64,000 nucleotides of DNA, taken from positions 1 through 64,000 of the forward strand of contig JAVSML010020371.1 of NCBI GenBank assembly GCA_038503035.1, written 5' to 3'. Shown piece by piece: positions 58,701 to 64,000 of this stretch. This DNA is from Crocodylus rhombifer. Taxonomy: Eukaryota; Chordata; Crocodylia; Crocodylidae. Numbering within the stretch: the stretch's first letter is position 1; each line of letters begins with the position of its first letter. The translations under genes were made by a program, and so were the position numbers. Under the pieces are notes generated by a model. The model was not told the DNA's origin. It saw only the letters and a program-made list of their open reading frames with translations, and ran no database searches.

Positions 58701-59753
58701 CGTAGTGCTGGTGCACAGCAGTGAAGACTCAGATGATACGGAGAATGAGTTGGTCGTGAATGCCCTGTGTCACCAGAGCAACCTCATCCTGTGGGCAGAG
58801 GGGCTGGCCACTGGCTTCTGCAAAGACATCCATGGACAGGTAACTCCTGGGAGAGTTTGCTCCCTTCTCTTGCTGATGGATGACACATGGCAGTCAGGAA
58901 GTTCCCAAGCAACACAGGGCTAGTGCCCTGGGGTTGTTTGTATTGCAGTAGGCTCTGGAGAGGTTCCAGCAAGGACTGCTGTGTCCTGTAGAGCAGCCCT
59001 TGGGCTGTTCTACTCAGTACCCTTGGTAATAATGGCGTGCTGGCACAATGATGTCCCCTCCTCCTGCTGTGTCCTCTTGGGAGAGGAAAGAGCCATTATA
59101 GCAGCTCTCTGCTGATCTCCAGGCTTCACTCTGCTGGCTCAGATCCCCTGGTACAGTGCAGCCAGAGCAAAGCAAGGCTCTGACCCTGCAAACTTGCTGG
59201 GGGAGGCACATGCCATGAAGTCCGTGCTGCTGGGAGGGGAAGGTAGGACAACAGGGCTCTGCAGCCCAGGCTGCTCCTCTAGCACAGAGGTGATGATGGC
59301 TGTAGTATATCATGGAGGAGCTTCTCTCAGCAATCCCTTCAGATGACCCCAGGCCTGGTTTGGAGGCAGGGAAGGGCAGGGCACTATTGAGGACTCAGCT
59401 GCTTGGCCTCTGCCCAGGCCGCCACCAGCAAAGGTGCCTGCTTTGGTGATGGAAGAGTAATCCCTGGGTTGGCAGTCACAACCCTTCCAGCCAGGACAGT
59501 GAGGGATGTGAAAGGCTTTTTAGCCCAAGCTGCATCGTTGATATGTCAGGCCTTTCTCTTGGGGTGATGGGGCTGTGACGGCAGCCACAGGAAAGCTGCT
59601 CCCAATCTTGTTTCTTGTTTGCAGCTGAAGATCATTCCGAGGGGGCCAGCAGAGCCGTCCACAGAGAGGGATCTCCCCCGAACCTACCAGTACAAAATTC
59701 AGGACAGGAATGTCACATTCTTCGCCAGAGGGATGTCCACAGCCGTACTGTGA
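25695..59753 (+). CDS. ELP6: ELP6 (Elongator acetyltransferase complex subunit 6), complete, seven coding exons
   Basis: Subunit of the Elp4-Elp5-Elp6 hexameric ring of Elongator. The ring binds tRNA and supports Elp3-dependent modification of wobble uridine; Elp6 has a RecA-like fold without a canonical P-loop (family knowledge). The coding exons are 25695-25748, 38364-38442, 41073-41143, 54492-54619, 56745-56937, 58693-58839 and 59625-59753. All introns are GT-AG and all phases match. The total is 801 nt, 266 residues, the same length as human ELP6. Recognisable parts are [10 protein letters not shown] at the start, [44 protein letters not shown] (residues 139-154), [22 protein letters not shown] and a terminal YQYKIQDRN ... 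MSTAVL. No frameshift or missing exon. It lies downstream of CSPG5 in the same direction, as in human. Confidence 0.97.
25810..25992. promoter_or_regulatory. 51-bp tandem repeat carrying ZNF143/THAP11-type motifs
   Basis: A forward motif ACTACAACTCCCAGCATGCC occupies 25810-25829. Reverse-orientation motifs (GCATGCCGGGAGCTGTAGT) occur at 25872-25890 and 25923-25941, and with GTATGCC at 25974-25992. The reverse copies are exactly 51 bp apart, and TGTAGT also recurs at 25834, 51 bp before 25885. The motif is the SBS1/ZNF143 consensus (ACTACAAYTCCCANNATGC), apart from a C to G change in two reverse-motif positions. It lies just after exon 1 of ELP6, within the CpG-rich promoter zone. Confidence 0.82.
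26104..26470 (+). repeat. AT-rich degenerate tandem repeat in ELP6 intron 1
   Basis: About ten irregular copies of a GATATTTCTCTCAAAATCCA plus TAGAGAAA-type unit of roughly 30-45 bp. Each unit has its own dyad (ATTTCTCT against AGAGAAAT). It begins about 110 bp after the ZNF143 array and marks the end of the GC-rich zone. Confidence 0.88.
26471..28221. other. ELP6 intron 1 stretch with no feature recognised
   Basis: About 26,480-26,960 is again GC-rich, with long overlapping open frames on both strands but no recognisable protein. The rest is AT-richer, with no gene or repeat family named. Confidence 0.4.
28222..28595. mobile_element. hAT-like non-autonomous element
   Basis: Ends are inverted: AGGGTGCTCAGTCTCC on the left and GATTGAGCACCACTG on the right. 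Internal wording is GGGGCCAAATCCAGCTG and GATCTGACCTGTGCATTGGG. It resembles the element at 61878-62226. Confidence 0.5.
29385..30860 (-). mobile_element. Unidentified, possibly LTR-like block
   Basis: A GC- and purine-rich 1.4-kb block in an AT-richer intron, open over long distances on both strands (for example 29583-29981 plus; 30509-29760 minus). On the minus strand AATAAA (29533-29538), then GACGCGGCTC, then a donor-like GAGGGTAAGTAG resembles the R-U5/leader arrangement of an LTR element. No gag, protease, RT or integrase motif is visible and no second LTR was found. The identity is inference; an unknown repeat or unique DNA remain possible. Confidence 0.3.
30866..31033 (-). mobile_element. 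CR1 LINE 3' tail, minus strand
   Basis: ATCATATAATCAGAAAATGA, AGGTCACATCTAGTCCAACC, CATCATCCCAGCCAGGG and CTTGAAGGATGGAGAGTCCA form the reverse CR1 terminus. It is truncated at 31033. Confidence 0.85.
31034..33149. other. ELP6 intron 1 stretch with little recognisable content
   Basis: No exon seen. 32,645-32,665 has a tiny tandem copy (ACACTTGCATTT twice). Nothing else named. Confidence 0.4.
33150..33310. mobile_element. Old dispersed element fragment
   Basis: ACATCTTTTATTGGACCAAC, TAGCTGGGAGAAGTGTCAGA and GTACCCGAAGGCTCGTCTGC resemble a repeat common in reptile genomes ('ttttattggaccaac...agctcgtctgccatct'). The TTATTRGACC part is shared with 24611-24736. Family name not certain. Confidence 0.4.
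34040..34227 (-). mobile_element. hAT-like element end
   Basis: On the minus strand, from 34227: AAACCAGGAGTGGGCAAAAT, then TGGCCCCTGGGCCAGATCCA. This is the usual start of 'gggtgggcaaa-tttggcccg-ggccagatcc' non-autonomous hAT-type repeats. It abuts the CR1 copy. Confidence 0.45.
34228..35445 (-). mobile_element. CR1 LINE with reverse transcriptase remnant, minus strand
   Basis: An open frame 35149-34304 encodes the C-terminal two-thirds of CR1 ORF2 [16 protein letters not shown] (motif A), [15 protein letters not shown], a catalytic FMDD box where CR1 usually has [27 protein letters not shown] and ERLRELG. An upstream piece in another frame (about 35436-35119) encodes [15 protein letters not shown] and [14 protein letters not shown] frameshift near 35150 separates them. 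The element lacks its endonuclease 5' part and is cut off before its normal 3' tail. Non-functional copy. Confidence 0.93.
35733..36109 (+). mobile_element. MITE copy A, TGGGCGTGTCTACA-type terminal inverted repeats
   Basis: Left end TGGGCGTGTCTACACATG, right end CACATGTAGACACGCCCA: near-perfect 18-bp inverted repeats bounding 377 bp. The interior is rich in TTAATGC/GCATTAA words and has its own hairpins (GACTTGGGACTAA against TTAGTCTCAAGTC). No coding capacity. The type is reminiscent of the 'Chompy' MITEs reported from crocodilians/turtles, but the name is from memory and not verified. Confidence 0.85.
36110..38363. other. ELP6 intron 1, end portion
   Basis: No exon or named repeat seen before the exon 2 acceptor at 38361-38363. 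Confidence 0.45.
38364..38442 (+). CDS. ELP6: ELP6 coding exon 2
   Basis: The acceptor TGTCTTTCAG ends at 38363 and the donor is AAAG|GTAGGT. The exon is 79 nt and ends with one base of a split Ala codon. It encodes [26 protein letters not shown], the first strand-helix of the RecA-like fold. Confidence 0.96.
39028..39386 (+). mobile_element. MITE copy B, same family and orientation as copy A
   Basis: Left end TGGGCATGTCTACATGTG, right end CTTGTGTAGATGCGCCCA, 359 bp. It shares AAAGTTAGTC, CAAGTCA, TTGATACCTGCA and CATTTTTAA-type internal words with copy A in the same order. Copies A and B bracket ELP6 exon 2. Confidence 0.85.
39387..40697. other. ELP6 intron 2 stretch with no feature recognised
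   Basis: No exon, RNA gene or repeat family recognised. Confidence 0.45.
40698..40814 (+). repeat. 30-bp tandem repeat containing an assembly gap
   Basis: The unit GCAGAGTTAGGGGGAAGAAA plus GGGAAGTGTC is 30 bp. Perfect copies lie at 40698-40727, 40728-40757 and 40785-40814, with a partial copy at 40768-40784. Ten N occupy 40758-40767, where 13 bases of a copy (or any number of extra copies) are missing. Confidence 0.95.
40758..40767. other. Assembly gap (10 N)
   Basis: The only ambiguous bases in the window. They fall inside the 30-bp tandem array, so true copy number and gap length are unknown. They lie in ELP6 intron 2 and do not touch coding sequence. Confidence 0.99.
41073..41143 (+). 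CDS. ELP6: ELP6 coding exon 3
   Basis: The acceptor TTATTTCCCAG ends at 41072 and the donor is CTG|GTAAGT. The exon is 71 nt and encodes [20 protein letters not shown] followed by AQKL. Confidence 0.96.
41625..42170 (+). mobile_element. CR1-type LINE fragment (ORF2 C-terminus), plus strand
   Basis: The frame reads [60 protein letters not shown]: the C-terminal CR1 ORF2 block ([32 protein letters not shown]). The 237-codon open frame 41524-42237 comes from this, not from a host gene. It is a different subfamily from the adjacent copy. Confidence 0.85.
42186..42648 (+). mobile_element. CR1 LINE 3' end, plus strand
   Basis: TCCAGTGGAGGGCAACAAAA, TTGAATAGCAGCCTTCAGCT, GGTTGGATATTAGGAAGACT and CATCCTTGGAGGTGTTGAAG are followed by GGTTGGAGTAGATGTGACCT and the tail TGTGATTCTATGATT. 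Sits directly behind another CR1 fragment, giving a tandem. Confidence 0.92.
43495..43605 (+). mobile_element. MIR-like fragment
   Basis: TTTTATAGATGGGGAACCTG, AGGCACATGCTGGGTAAGGG and AACAGAGGCCAGATTCTGTA keep the order of the MIR core (atggggaaactgaggca, agtaacttgccc, agagctgggattc). Confidence 0.5.
44070..44775. mobile_element. hAT-like repeat(s) with a CCCAC/CA-rich insert
   Basis: 44073-44150 reads GGGGTAGGCAGAATCCAGCC, AATGGCCAAATCCAACCCAC, TGGATCCAGCCCATGG. 44706-44765 reads CGCTCACCAAAACTCGTTAA, GTGGCTCTCCAGCCAAAATA, ATTGCCCACCCC, which recurs inverted at 46248-46310. Between them is a C/CA-rich simple tract (about 44380-44480). Generic non-autonomous hAT-type signature; subfamily not assigned. 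Confidence 0.5.
45527..45546. repeat. 20-bp palindrome at a hAT-like element end
   Basis: ACGTACCCCCTGGGGTACGT: nine-base arms around a central CT. The context GGTTTTCAAACTGGGATATA then GTACCCCCTGGGGTACGTGA matches the start of a class of hAT-like repeats ('ttctcaaactggggtacgcgtacccc'). Confidence 0.6.
46245..46330 (+). mobile_element. hAT-like element end, inverted copy of 44706-44765
   Basis: CAGGGATGGGCAATTATTTG, GACCAGAGGGTCACTTAGAG, AGTTTTGGTGGGCG. Confidence 0.5.
46765..46850 (-). mobile_element. CR1 LINE tail, minus strand
   Basis: TTTCATAGACATTAAGGCTG, GAAGGGACTTCGTGAAGTCA, TCAGGTCCAGCCCCCTGCCC: only the terminal part of a CR1 copy. Confidence 0.75.
46851..49504. other. ELP6 intron 3 stretch with no gene recognised
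   Basis: Open frames at about 47,145-47,790 on both strands overlap and match nothing known to me. 47,937-48,240 contains a moderately open, low-repeat stretch that could be a conserved element, untested. Confidence 0.4.
49505..50060 (+). mobile_element. CR1 LINE 3' end, plus strand
   Basis: AACAGCATCCTGGGCTGCAT, GCCACATATGGAGCCCTGTG, GAGAGAGTCCAGTGGAGGGC, TTGGATATTAGGAAAAATTT and CTTGGAGGTTTTTAAGACCT are followed by GGTTGGACTAGATGTGACCT and an ATTCTATTATTCTAT tail. A full-length 3' region with a small internal deletion near 49710. Confidence 0.93.
50061..51800. other. ELP6 intron 3 stretch with no feature recognised
   Basis: AT-richer DNA. No exon or repeat family named. Confidence 0.4.
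51803..52762 (+). mobile_element. Internally deleted mariner transposon
   Basis: Flanked by TA on both sides (51801-51802, 52763-52764). Terminal inverted repeats are about 30 bp (CAAGGTCTGTTCAAAAAGTA...) with two mismatches. Plus-strand frames give the N-terminal transposase helix-turn-helix region ([40 protein letters not shown]) and, after a stop, [16 protein letters not shown]. Near the other end CTTCACCATGACAATGCGCC recalls the HDNAPAH block holding the second catalytic Asp. The middle, with the first catalytic Asp, is missing. At 960 bp it is shorter than the usual 1.3 kb and carries stops, so it is dead. Confidence 0.95.
51970..52560 (+). pseudogene. Mariner transposase remnant
   Basis: Decayed coding part of the 51803-52762 element. 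The best open piece is 51970-52233, ending in a TGA in the 'SxxRLTV' region. The frame resumes after the stop to about 52,340, then jumps across a deletion to the C-terminal part ([23 protein letters not shown], frameshifted). DD34D catalysis is impossible because the first Asp region is absent. Confidence 0.85.
53640..54275 (-). mobile_element. Older CR1 LINE 3' region, minus strand
   Basis: TCTTGGAGGATACATCCCTG, TACAATCTGCCTCTATGGCC, TGTGGCAAGGAGTTCCTCAA, AACCTCCTTTCCAAACGGAG and ATCTTGGTTGCCCTTCTCTG are the complement of an older CR1 3' part ('...aggaactcc...'). Confidence 0.6.
54492..54619 (+). CDS. ELP6: ELP6 coding exon 4
   Basis: The acceptor TGTCCCCAG ends at 54491 and the donor is ATCAG|GTAACC. 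The exon is 128 nt. It encodes [20 protein letters not shown] then a variable linker ([18 protein letters not shown]) and LQFI, ending in a split Arg codon. The linker is slightly longer than in human as I recall it; the exon 5 loop is correspondingly shorter. Confidence 0.95.
55088..55790 (-). mobile_element. CR1 LINE 3' end, minus strand
   Basis: Begins with the reverse tail (GAATCATAGAGAAGTGGGGC, GAGGTCACATCTAATCCAAC, CTGAGGCAGGGTCAGCCCTG). It later has CATCCTCCACCAGTGGCCGT, CCAACCTCTCCTTGAATGCC, TCCACAGCTTCCCTGGCAGC and CAGTGAAGAAGTTTTTCTTA. The middle (about 55300-55600) is less typical and may be an insertion. A subfamily distinct from the 24-kb and 42-kb copies. Confidence 0.8.
56745..56937 (+). 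CDS. ELP6: ELP6 coding exon 5 (central core)
   Basis: The acceptor TCTCTTCCAG ends at 56744 and the donor is AAG|GTACGG. The exon is 193 nt and encodes residues 111-175. It holds the hallmark [16 protein letters not shown], which sits where a Walker B strand would be in RecA folds, and VLDFIHYCR. Confidence 0.96.
56973..57085 (-). mobile_element. CR1 LINE tail, minus strand
   Basis: GATCAGAGAGAAGTGGGGTT, GGAAGGGACCTCTAGAAGTC and CTAAGGCAGGGTCAGCCCTG share wording with 55088 and 58092. It begins only about 35 bp after the donor of ELP6 exon 5. Confidence 0.78.
58092..58400 (-). mobile_element. CR1 LINE tail, minus strand
   Basis: CAGAATCAGAGAGAAGTCAG, TCTGGAAGGGATCTCCAGAG and CCCTGACACAACACCAGGCA, same subfamily as 55088-55300 (shares GCCCTGACACAACA). 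Confidence 0.75.
58693..58839 (+). CDS. ELP6: ELP6 coding exon 6
   Basis: The acceptor CTGTTTCAG ends at 58692 and the donor is CAG|GTAACT. The exon is 147 nt, 49 codons, phase 0 at both ends. It encodes [20 protein letters not shown] ... and [15 protein letters not shown]. Confidence 0.96.
59625..59753 (+). CDS. ELP6: ELP6 terminal coding exon
   Basis: The acceptor TTGTTTGCAG ends at 59624. The exon is 42 codons plus TGA (59751-59753) and encodes [16 protein letters not shown] ... [19 protein letters not shown] followed by AVL, matching the human C-terminus. Confidence 0.96.
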   Translation: MKIIPRGPAEPSTERDLPRTYQYKIQDRNVTFFARGMSTAVL

Positions 59754-60575
59754 TCTTGGAGGCCTGGGGCAGAGAGGATGGTGGTGCTTAATACCTGGGA
59801 AAACAGAATGTGGCAGCAGCTCAGCCCAGTCCCCCTCCCATCACTGCCCCCAAACATCCTGATGCAGCCTCAGCCCTGCTGAGATCCCTGTCTGGGTGCA
59901 GTGAGTCACTTGGCTGGTGCTTGCTGTGGGATCGGTGCCTAAGCCCATTCCCTCTGCCCTGCCCTCGGGCCACGTTCCAGCCTCAGGGAACTGGGAAGAG
60001 CAAAATGTACTGCAGTGATCAGTGAATTGCAAATGCAGATACGTCAGGCGAGCAGCTGCCATCTCCAGGCTGACACCGACCGTTTGTATTGCAGTAGGCT
60101 CTGGAGAGGACTGGGCGTCTGGTGCCAAGCGCTGGGCACATGGGCACCAGTCCGTGCCCTGCTGCACTTGCAATCCAAGGCCTTTCTTTCATGGAGCTGC
60201 TAGAAGTTCTGGTGGCAGAGAGCAGCTGCTGGGAGGAAGCCCCCAGCACGTGGCATCTTGAAGGCTCTGCATAGCTCCTGTTAGACCTGGGCAGCTTGGC
60301 TTAAGCAGCTGTGCTGGCATGGGAGGCACCTTGGCAGGGTGTGGGAAGCACCAGCTCGCAAAGGGGCTGCAGTAGCCGGCAGAAAGACCAGTTGAGTCCA
60401 TACAGCTGGTCCTTCCCTGCTGGCAGAAGAAAGGACCTGTGCTGCTGTGGTGTTGACGTGCTCACGGTTGGCTGCGTCAACCCCTCTCTCCCCCATCTGG
60501 TTTTGTCTAATTCAGGTGTGGGCTCCTCACGTTACATTTCTCATTTTGTATTAAATACAGATCCTACTGTTCTTG
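59754..60575 (+). other. ELP6: ELP6 3' untranslated region
   Basis: Non-coding sequence after the stop up to the first plausible poly(A) signal, ATTAAA at 60550-60555. No AATAAA closer to the stop was seen. The end is approximate. Confidence 0.6.
60550..60555 (+). terminator. ELP6: Probable poly(A) signal ATTAAA of ELP6
   Basis: ATTAAA in TTTTGTATTAAATACAG, followed by TG/T-rich TCTTGGCCCTCTGTCTCTGC. It is the only reasonable hexamer in the first 800 nt after the stop. Confidence 0.55.
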
Positions 60576-63500
60576 GCCCTCTGTCTCTGCTGGAGTCTCC
60601 AGCCATTGCTGGAATGCAAGTAATTAATCCTAGGCACCACCAGCATCTGTCTGAGAAAACCCTGCTGGGAGCTCATCACTCACTTGGCTTTAATTTAAAG
60701 TGACAAGCAGTAAGTTAACTGATACCGTGTTGTGACAGCTTGGGGGGGGGCGGGGGCAAGGGCTTGCTTGAGCAGAAAGGCCAGCTGTGGGTAGAAGACA
60801 CTGCTGGCGTTCTTGGTGAGTTCCAGCCGCAGTCCCTTGAGTCACCTGGATATTTCTGCTAAGCTTGCCATCTTAAATCCTCCTTGGTGGGCTTCAGAGC
60901 TCACATCCTGGTGAGATGAAAGGAGCAGAGACTGGAGGGTAGGTTGCGCTCTAGTCCAGCTGCAGACTTCCAGTGTCGGCAGCTGCATCTCTGCTGGCAA
61001 AAGGGCTATTTTGTGAGCCCTGAAGTGGGGGCAGCTCATCAGAACTGGGTGCAAACATGAGGGAAGGCAAGGTCACCTTCCTGAATCATTGCACTGGTCA
61101 CCACTCAAGTCCAAGTTTATAGCAGATGGCTAAGCCATGGAAATAACCAGATTGCTTCTATTAAGCAGCCAGGCTTGACAAGAGCAAGCCCCCTTGTCCT
61201 CCTGCACAGATGCACCTCAAGCATCTCTGCAGACTCAGGCAGCACTTTCTTTCTGCCCACAGTTAGAAGGTCTTCAGGGCAGGAGGGGCTGGAATTATAA
61301 TTTTGAATACAAATACAAGCTGGGAGCTTGCACACACTGGCGTGTTGGTGCTGCACATGGGAGAGGTTTATCTCTGTTCCTCCCACATGGTAGCACAGGC
61401 CTTGGTCCCCATCAATTGTCTTAACACTCTTCATTAGTAAATTATAGGGCTGGGCTCGATAGTTAAACCTCGAGCAGGCATGTAACAAAGCCAAGCTGTG
61501 TTCAGTGCCTGACAAGAATTCCTGCAGGCCTGATGCATGTGATACATTCCAGAAGCGAGTATTTTTTCTAGGGCAGATAAAAATGCTGTGGTATGTGCCA
61601 GATTGGGCCCACTGCACCGCCAGGAATGTTCTCCACTGGACAGTCAGCTAGGAGGCTTCTCTGTTCCCCTCTGAGCATTTTCTCCAGCCTGTCCTGGGAG
61701 CTGCCTCTCCCACCCTTGCCTCGATGGCCCTTGGCTCCTTGTTGCTTTTGGATGCTGCTCCTAATGTCCTGGTATCTCATGGGATGTTTTTGGGCTTGAT
61801 ATGTGGACCTTTATTGTGGTAAAAACTGGAAAAACCCAGGGAGATGGGGGGAAAGGAGCTGCCAGGACCGCCTCCAGCAGTGGTGCTCAGTTTTGACCAA
61901 ATGAATGGTGCAGGGCTAGTTCATGGACTGGATCAGGCCCTGTGCCACCTCCCCTTGGCCCCTGCCCAGCCAGGATTGGGCTCCAGAGGCACTGCAGTGC
62001 CTCTGCCTAGCTGGGCCTTGAGGACCCATGCTGCTTCCTCCCAGCCAGCGTTAGGCCCTGTGTTGCCCTTGCCAAACCCTGCACACTGGGATCAGGCCCT
62101 GAGCCACCTTGTGCACCCAATCTGCAGCCTGCAGATACCCCACAGGTCCACGGGGAGGTTCACAGGCTGGATGACATGGCTCTGGATGCTGGATCTGGCC
62201 TGTGAGCCTGGGACTGAGCACCCCTCTCCTAGACCCTGGTTAGCAGACCAGCAACTTCAGCCAGGGCTGGAATCATCTGGAGGGCAAAGATGCCCACCAA
62301 CAGCTTCCAGCATAGATCCACTCCCATCACCCTGTTAGAGCCTCACAGGGGATGCTCTGAGTGACTTAAGGAAAGAAAGAATGGGGGTAGAGAGGGATCC
62401 TGGATCTTGCTATGGGGACAAAGAAGCAACTTGGAACCCCTTGGCATGGGCAGGGGGGAGGAGAATAGGAGATGCATGGTGTGCCTGGCATGATGGGAAG
62501 GCTTTTATAGGGCATCCTTGCAGTGGAGAGGGATGGAAGGTAGCCTGCAGGGAAATGGAGAAAGAAGCCTGGTTTGCGGAAGCTGCAGAGTGTGTGACTT
62601 CCAGTGCTGGTGGTGTAATACCCGTCCTGCAGTCTCCACCCTTGGTTCCTGGTAGCTGCCACCTCTGGCATGCTAGGATGGCCACTGCCTACTTCTGAAA
62701 TCTTCTTCATTTCTGCCTTCTAACCCCGGGGCTGAGGAACAAAGAGCTTTCAAAGGGCTTGGTTCCAGCTTTGTTGTTACCCTGGAAGATCCTCTGGCTA
62801 AATTCTCCTCTTTGCCCATTTGCACGTTCTGAAAACCTCCAAAGCCATTTTACAGGGATCTTAGCAAATTCTGGGTTTGGGTATGAGTGGCATGGCGTAC
62901 AGCTCGTTAGGAGGAAATGATGAGAAAGGAAGGCTAAATGTTGGGGGGAAAACACAGAAGTCTGGGATGCAGGGGAGAGGGGTCTGAGTGGTGTCTGAGA
63001 TGGACACGCAGTACAGCTAATGCCACTTGTGCATCTTGCAGGTAATCTTGGAATTGTGATCCCAGCATGTTCCTAGCAGACAGGAGGGCTCTGATTCAAA
63101 TCCTGCCAGCGAGCCTCCCATAAGTGGTCCTGCCTGCATTTCCAAGAGCAGCTTTGGTTTTCTGAGTCTATTGGGGTGTCTAACTCTTGACTCTGCCCTG
63201 GTTTCTTCCTCTCAGTGTGGAGTGCCTGCTGCTTTCTCTGCCCCCGGTTCTAACTCTGGTACTCCTCAGCTTTGCGTAGGCCAAGGATGCACAGCCACAC
63301 TTGCACACACCAGTGCATGCAACTTGGCAGCCCTGAATTACCTGTGGCATTCCTTGGCTCTGCCCTTGGTCTTTCTCCTAATTGCTCTCTCCATCACGCT
63401 TCCAGGCTCTTTCATGCCACTGTCATGGAAGAAGTCTCTCCCTTCTGTGTGTCAGGATCCCTCTGTTAGCTCTGCTTCTACCTACTGTAGCTGTCTTTGC

Positions 63501-64000
63501 CCACCATCTCCTTGCCTTCCGGTGCCTGGTCAGTGGTTCTGTGGACTGTCTCTCTTGCACTGAAGGCCCAGTTTGAGTCCAGCTGAAATCCAAGGGCAAA
63601 ACTTATATTGAGGCCAGCGGGACCAGGACAGCTGCTTGGCTTGTAAGGTTAGAATTTCTGTATGCAAAGAGCCCTGGAAGCACTGCTCTCAGCACAGGAA
63701 GCATAGGGGGCCAGGCAGATACTGGTACGTGCTGGTGATGATGCCTATTTCCAATACAAGCACTTAGGCAGAGCAGTCGGCCTCTCAGGTCCTTGAAGGA
63801 ACGTCTTGGAATGCCTTTGGGTGGGAAAGGGCTCGGTGAACATGTGCAGCCCTGTTGCCTTTGCTAGCCCTGACGTGGAAGGGTGTGGTGAGCAATTGGA
63901 GGTGACATTTCCCTGGAGACCCAGGCTGTGCAGGGGATATTTGTCCTTCTAAGTTGGCATTGTGCTGCTGGCACAACTAGGGGCACCGCACTGCTGGGGA
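60576..64000. other. Intergenic sequence downstream of ELP6
   Basis: No coding exon recognised; only the MITE-like element at 61878-62226 is visible. By synteny SCAP should follow outside the window. Confidence 0.5.
61878..62226. mobile_element. hAT-like non-autonomous element
   Basis: Left end CAGTGGTGCTCAGTTTTGAC and right end GGGACTGAGCACCCCTCTCC contain inverted GGTGCTCAGT/ACTGAGCACC. The interior is GC-rich, with GGATCAGGCCCTG twice and GGATCTGGCCTGTG. Related to 28222-28595. Confidence 0.6.

Noticed and set aside
1..64000. CRISPR arrays, bacterial operons or a novel defence-type system
   Set aside because: All signals (introns, CR1, CpG promoter, poly(A) sites) show vertebrate nuclear DNA; no repeat-spacer arrays or prokaryotic gene clusters exist here.

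Overview
This is vertebrate nuclear DNA, and the best fit is a crocodilian or another non-avian archosaur-grade reptile. It carries two split genes with GT-AG introns, many CR1 LINE 3'-end fragments with typical reptile/bird tails, palindromic 'TGGGCGTGTCTACA' MITEs and GC-rich introns. The two genes are CSPG5 and ELP6, in tandem on the + strand. They are also neighbours on human 3p21.31 (SMARCC1-CSPG5-ELP6-SCAP, known from memory), so the window is a conserved syntenic block with SCAP expected past the right edge.

Bases 1 to about 10,970 hold the 3' part of CSPG5 (neuroglycan C/CALEB). The window opens inside the large mucin-like/acidic exon. It continues through the EGF and transmembrane exon, an exon with two alternative donors, and the terminal cytoplasmic exon and 3'UTR. 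The introns are very GC-rich and full of TG/CA minisatellites. The arrays either side of the transmembrane exon are related in inverted orientation. The 14.7 kb between the genes has no convincing gene. It holds CR1 copies, a TG array, a striking 344-bp hairpin and MITE-like elements.

Bases 25,695-59,753 hold all of ELP6 (Elongator subunit 6): seven coding exons giving 266 residues, the same length as human. It starts in a CpG-rich promoter with a palindromic NRF1-type site. Directly behind exon 1, a 51-bp tandem repeat carries several ZNF143/THAP11-type motifs. The long, AT-richer introns hold MITEs, CR1 copies (one with recognisable reverse transcriptase), an internally deleted mariner with near-intact ends, an unexplained LTR-like block, and a 30-bp tandem repeat interrupted by an assembly gap. 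After the ELP6 3'UTR (to about 60,575) only intergenic DNA with one MITE-like element is visible.

The two genes do not act in one pathway. CSPG5 is a neural transmembrane chondroitin sulfate proteoglycan; ELP6 is part of the Elp4-5-6 ring needed for tRNA wobble-uridine modification. Their adjacency is ancestral synteny. No rRNA, tRNA, CRISPR or bacterial-type features were found. Repeat family names were assigned by eye, without a library search.
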